Position numbers and translations under genes: made by a program. A stretch of DNA of 64,000 nt from Candidatus Anammoxibacter sp. GTDB lineage: Bacteria > Planctomycetota > Brocadiia > Brocadiales > Anammoxibacteraceae. The stretch spans positions 124,001-188,000 of the forward strand of contig JAIQZO010000024.1 of NCBI GenBank assembly GCA_021777055.1, read 5' to 3'. The notes under the pieces were generated by a model. The model saw only the letters and a program-made list of their open reading frames with translations, was not told the DNA's origin and did no database searches. Shown piece by piece: positions 63,828-64,000 of the stretch. The stretch's first letter is position 1; each line of letters starts with the position of its first letter.

Positions 63828-64000
63828 TTGTTTAAGTCTGTAATTAAGTCTTCAACTGTATCAAATGACTTTGTATTTCCAGCTTCAATCTCTTTATCCG
63901 CCTCAGTTTCAGCATTGTACCAATCATAATTCTTGAAATATAGAGGCAAAGTAAGTGCATACTTTATTAATTCAGTAACAGCAGCCTCAGTCGTTTTTCT
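63824..64000 (-). CDS. Antitoxin of the RelE-type pair (start outside window)
   Basis: 58 codons are visible on the minus strand, open to the right edge (TTEAAVTELIKYALTLPLYF to VEDLITDLNK). The stop TGA overlaps the toxin ATG by the ATGA arrangement, which fixes the frame. Acidic, helical; family not assigned. Confidence 0.65.
   Translation of the reverse strand, partial: RKTTEAAVTELIKYALTLPLYFKNYDWYNAETEADKEIEAGNTKSFDTVEDLITDLNK

Overview
AT-rich (by eye under 40% G+C) chromosomal DNA of a free-living diderm bacterium. Outer-membrane porin, SurA-like chaperone, lipobox proteins, type II secretion pseudopilins, a Tat-exported superoxide-reductase-like protein and large secreted repeat-domain proteins all point to a Gram-negative envelope. 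The gene mix together with the very abundant heptamer-built intergenic repeats resembles anammox Planctomycetota (Brocadiales, for example Scalindua-type genomes). That assignment is from memory and is inference; no rRNA lies in the window.

Layout. 1-3.6 kb: end of a polyprenyl diphosphate synthase, a LOG-family protein, a secreted FN3-like protein and a HIT/GalT-like nucleotidyltransferase. 3.9-5.8 kb: tRNA-Pro followed by a graveyard of toxin-antitoxin-like genes (MNT nucleotidyltransferase with a truncated partner, a DUF2281-like antitoxin with a frameshifted RelE-type toxin) and a dead transposase. 6.1-10.4 kb: a 1096-residue secreted metallophosphoesterase and a TPR protein. 10.6-17.6 kb: CPBP protease, Gnd, YgiQ-type radical SAM, TldD and TldE. 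17.7-20.5 kb: HicBA, a DUF4136 lipoprotein and an unusual deoxyribosyltransferase-like/DUF1566 fusion. 20.9-26.9 kb: ABC exporter, hybrid sensor kinase, cupin, subtilase. 27.5-39.1 kb: HEAT lipoprotein-TrkA-TrkH, two pseudopilins, RdgB-ROK kinase-LepA, SurA-like protein. 39.6-51 kb: UbiD, metallo-beta-lactamase-fold hydrolase, YhcC radical SAM, porin, RCK-DHH fusion, aminotransferase, tRNA-Leu, superoxide reductase, Smr protein. 50.4-56.3 kb: secreted metzincin-like protein with a companion, a membrane hydrolase, a small exported Cys protein.

The right end (56.5-64 kb) is an accessory island. It holds a chimeric transposase/DUF4160 gene with DUF2442, three 3'-end fragments of tRNA genes, a SIR2-like gene bracketed by two of them as 30-bp direct repeats, a HEPN protein, a PD-(D/E)XK/DUF5655 protein, a gene frameshifted at a homopolymer, an intact Y1 (HUH) transposase and a RelE-type toxin-antitoxin pair. 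Three 11-bp tandem duplications lie beside the tRNA scars, as expected of tyrosine-integrase attachment regions, but no integrase is present.

Intergenic space is dominated by several families of imperfect palindromes whose arms are degenerate tandem repeats of about 7 nt (8 or 10 nt in two families). One family (here called A) occurs about seven times. One repeat (family E) has supplied the last dozen codons of the YgiQ gene.
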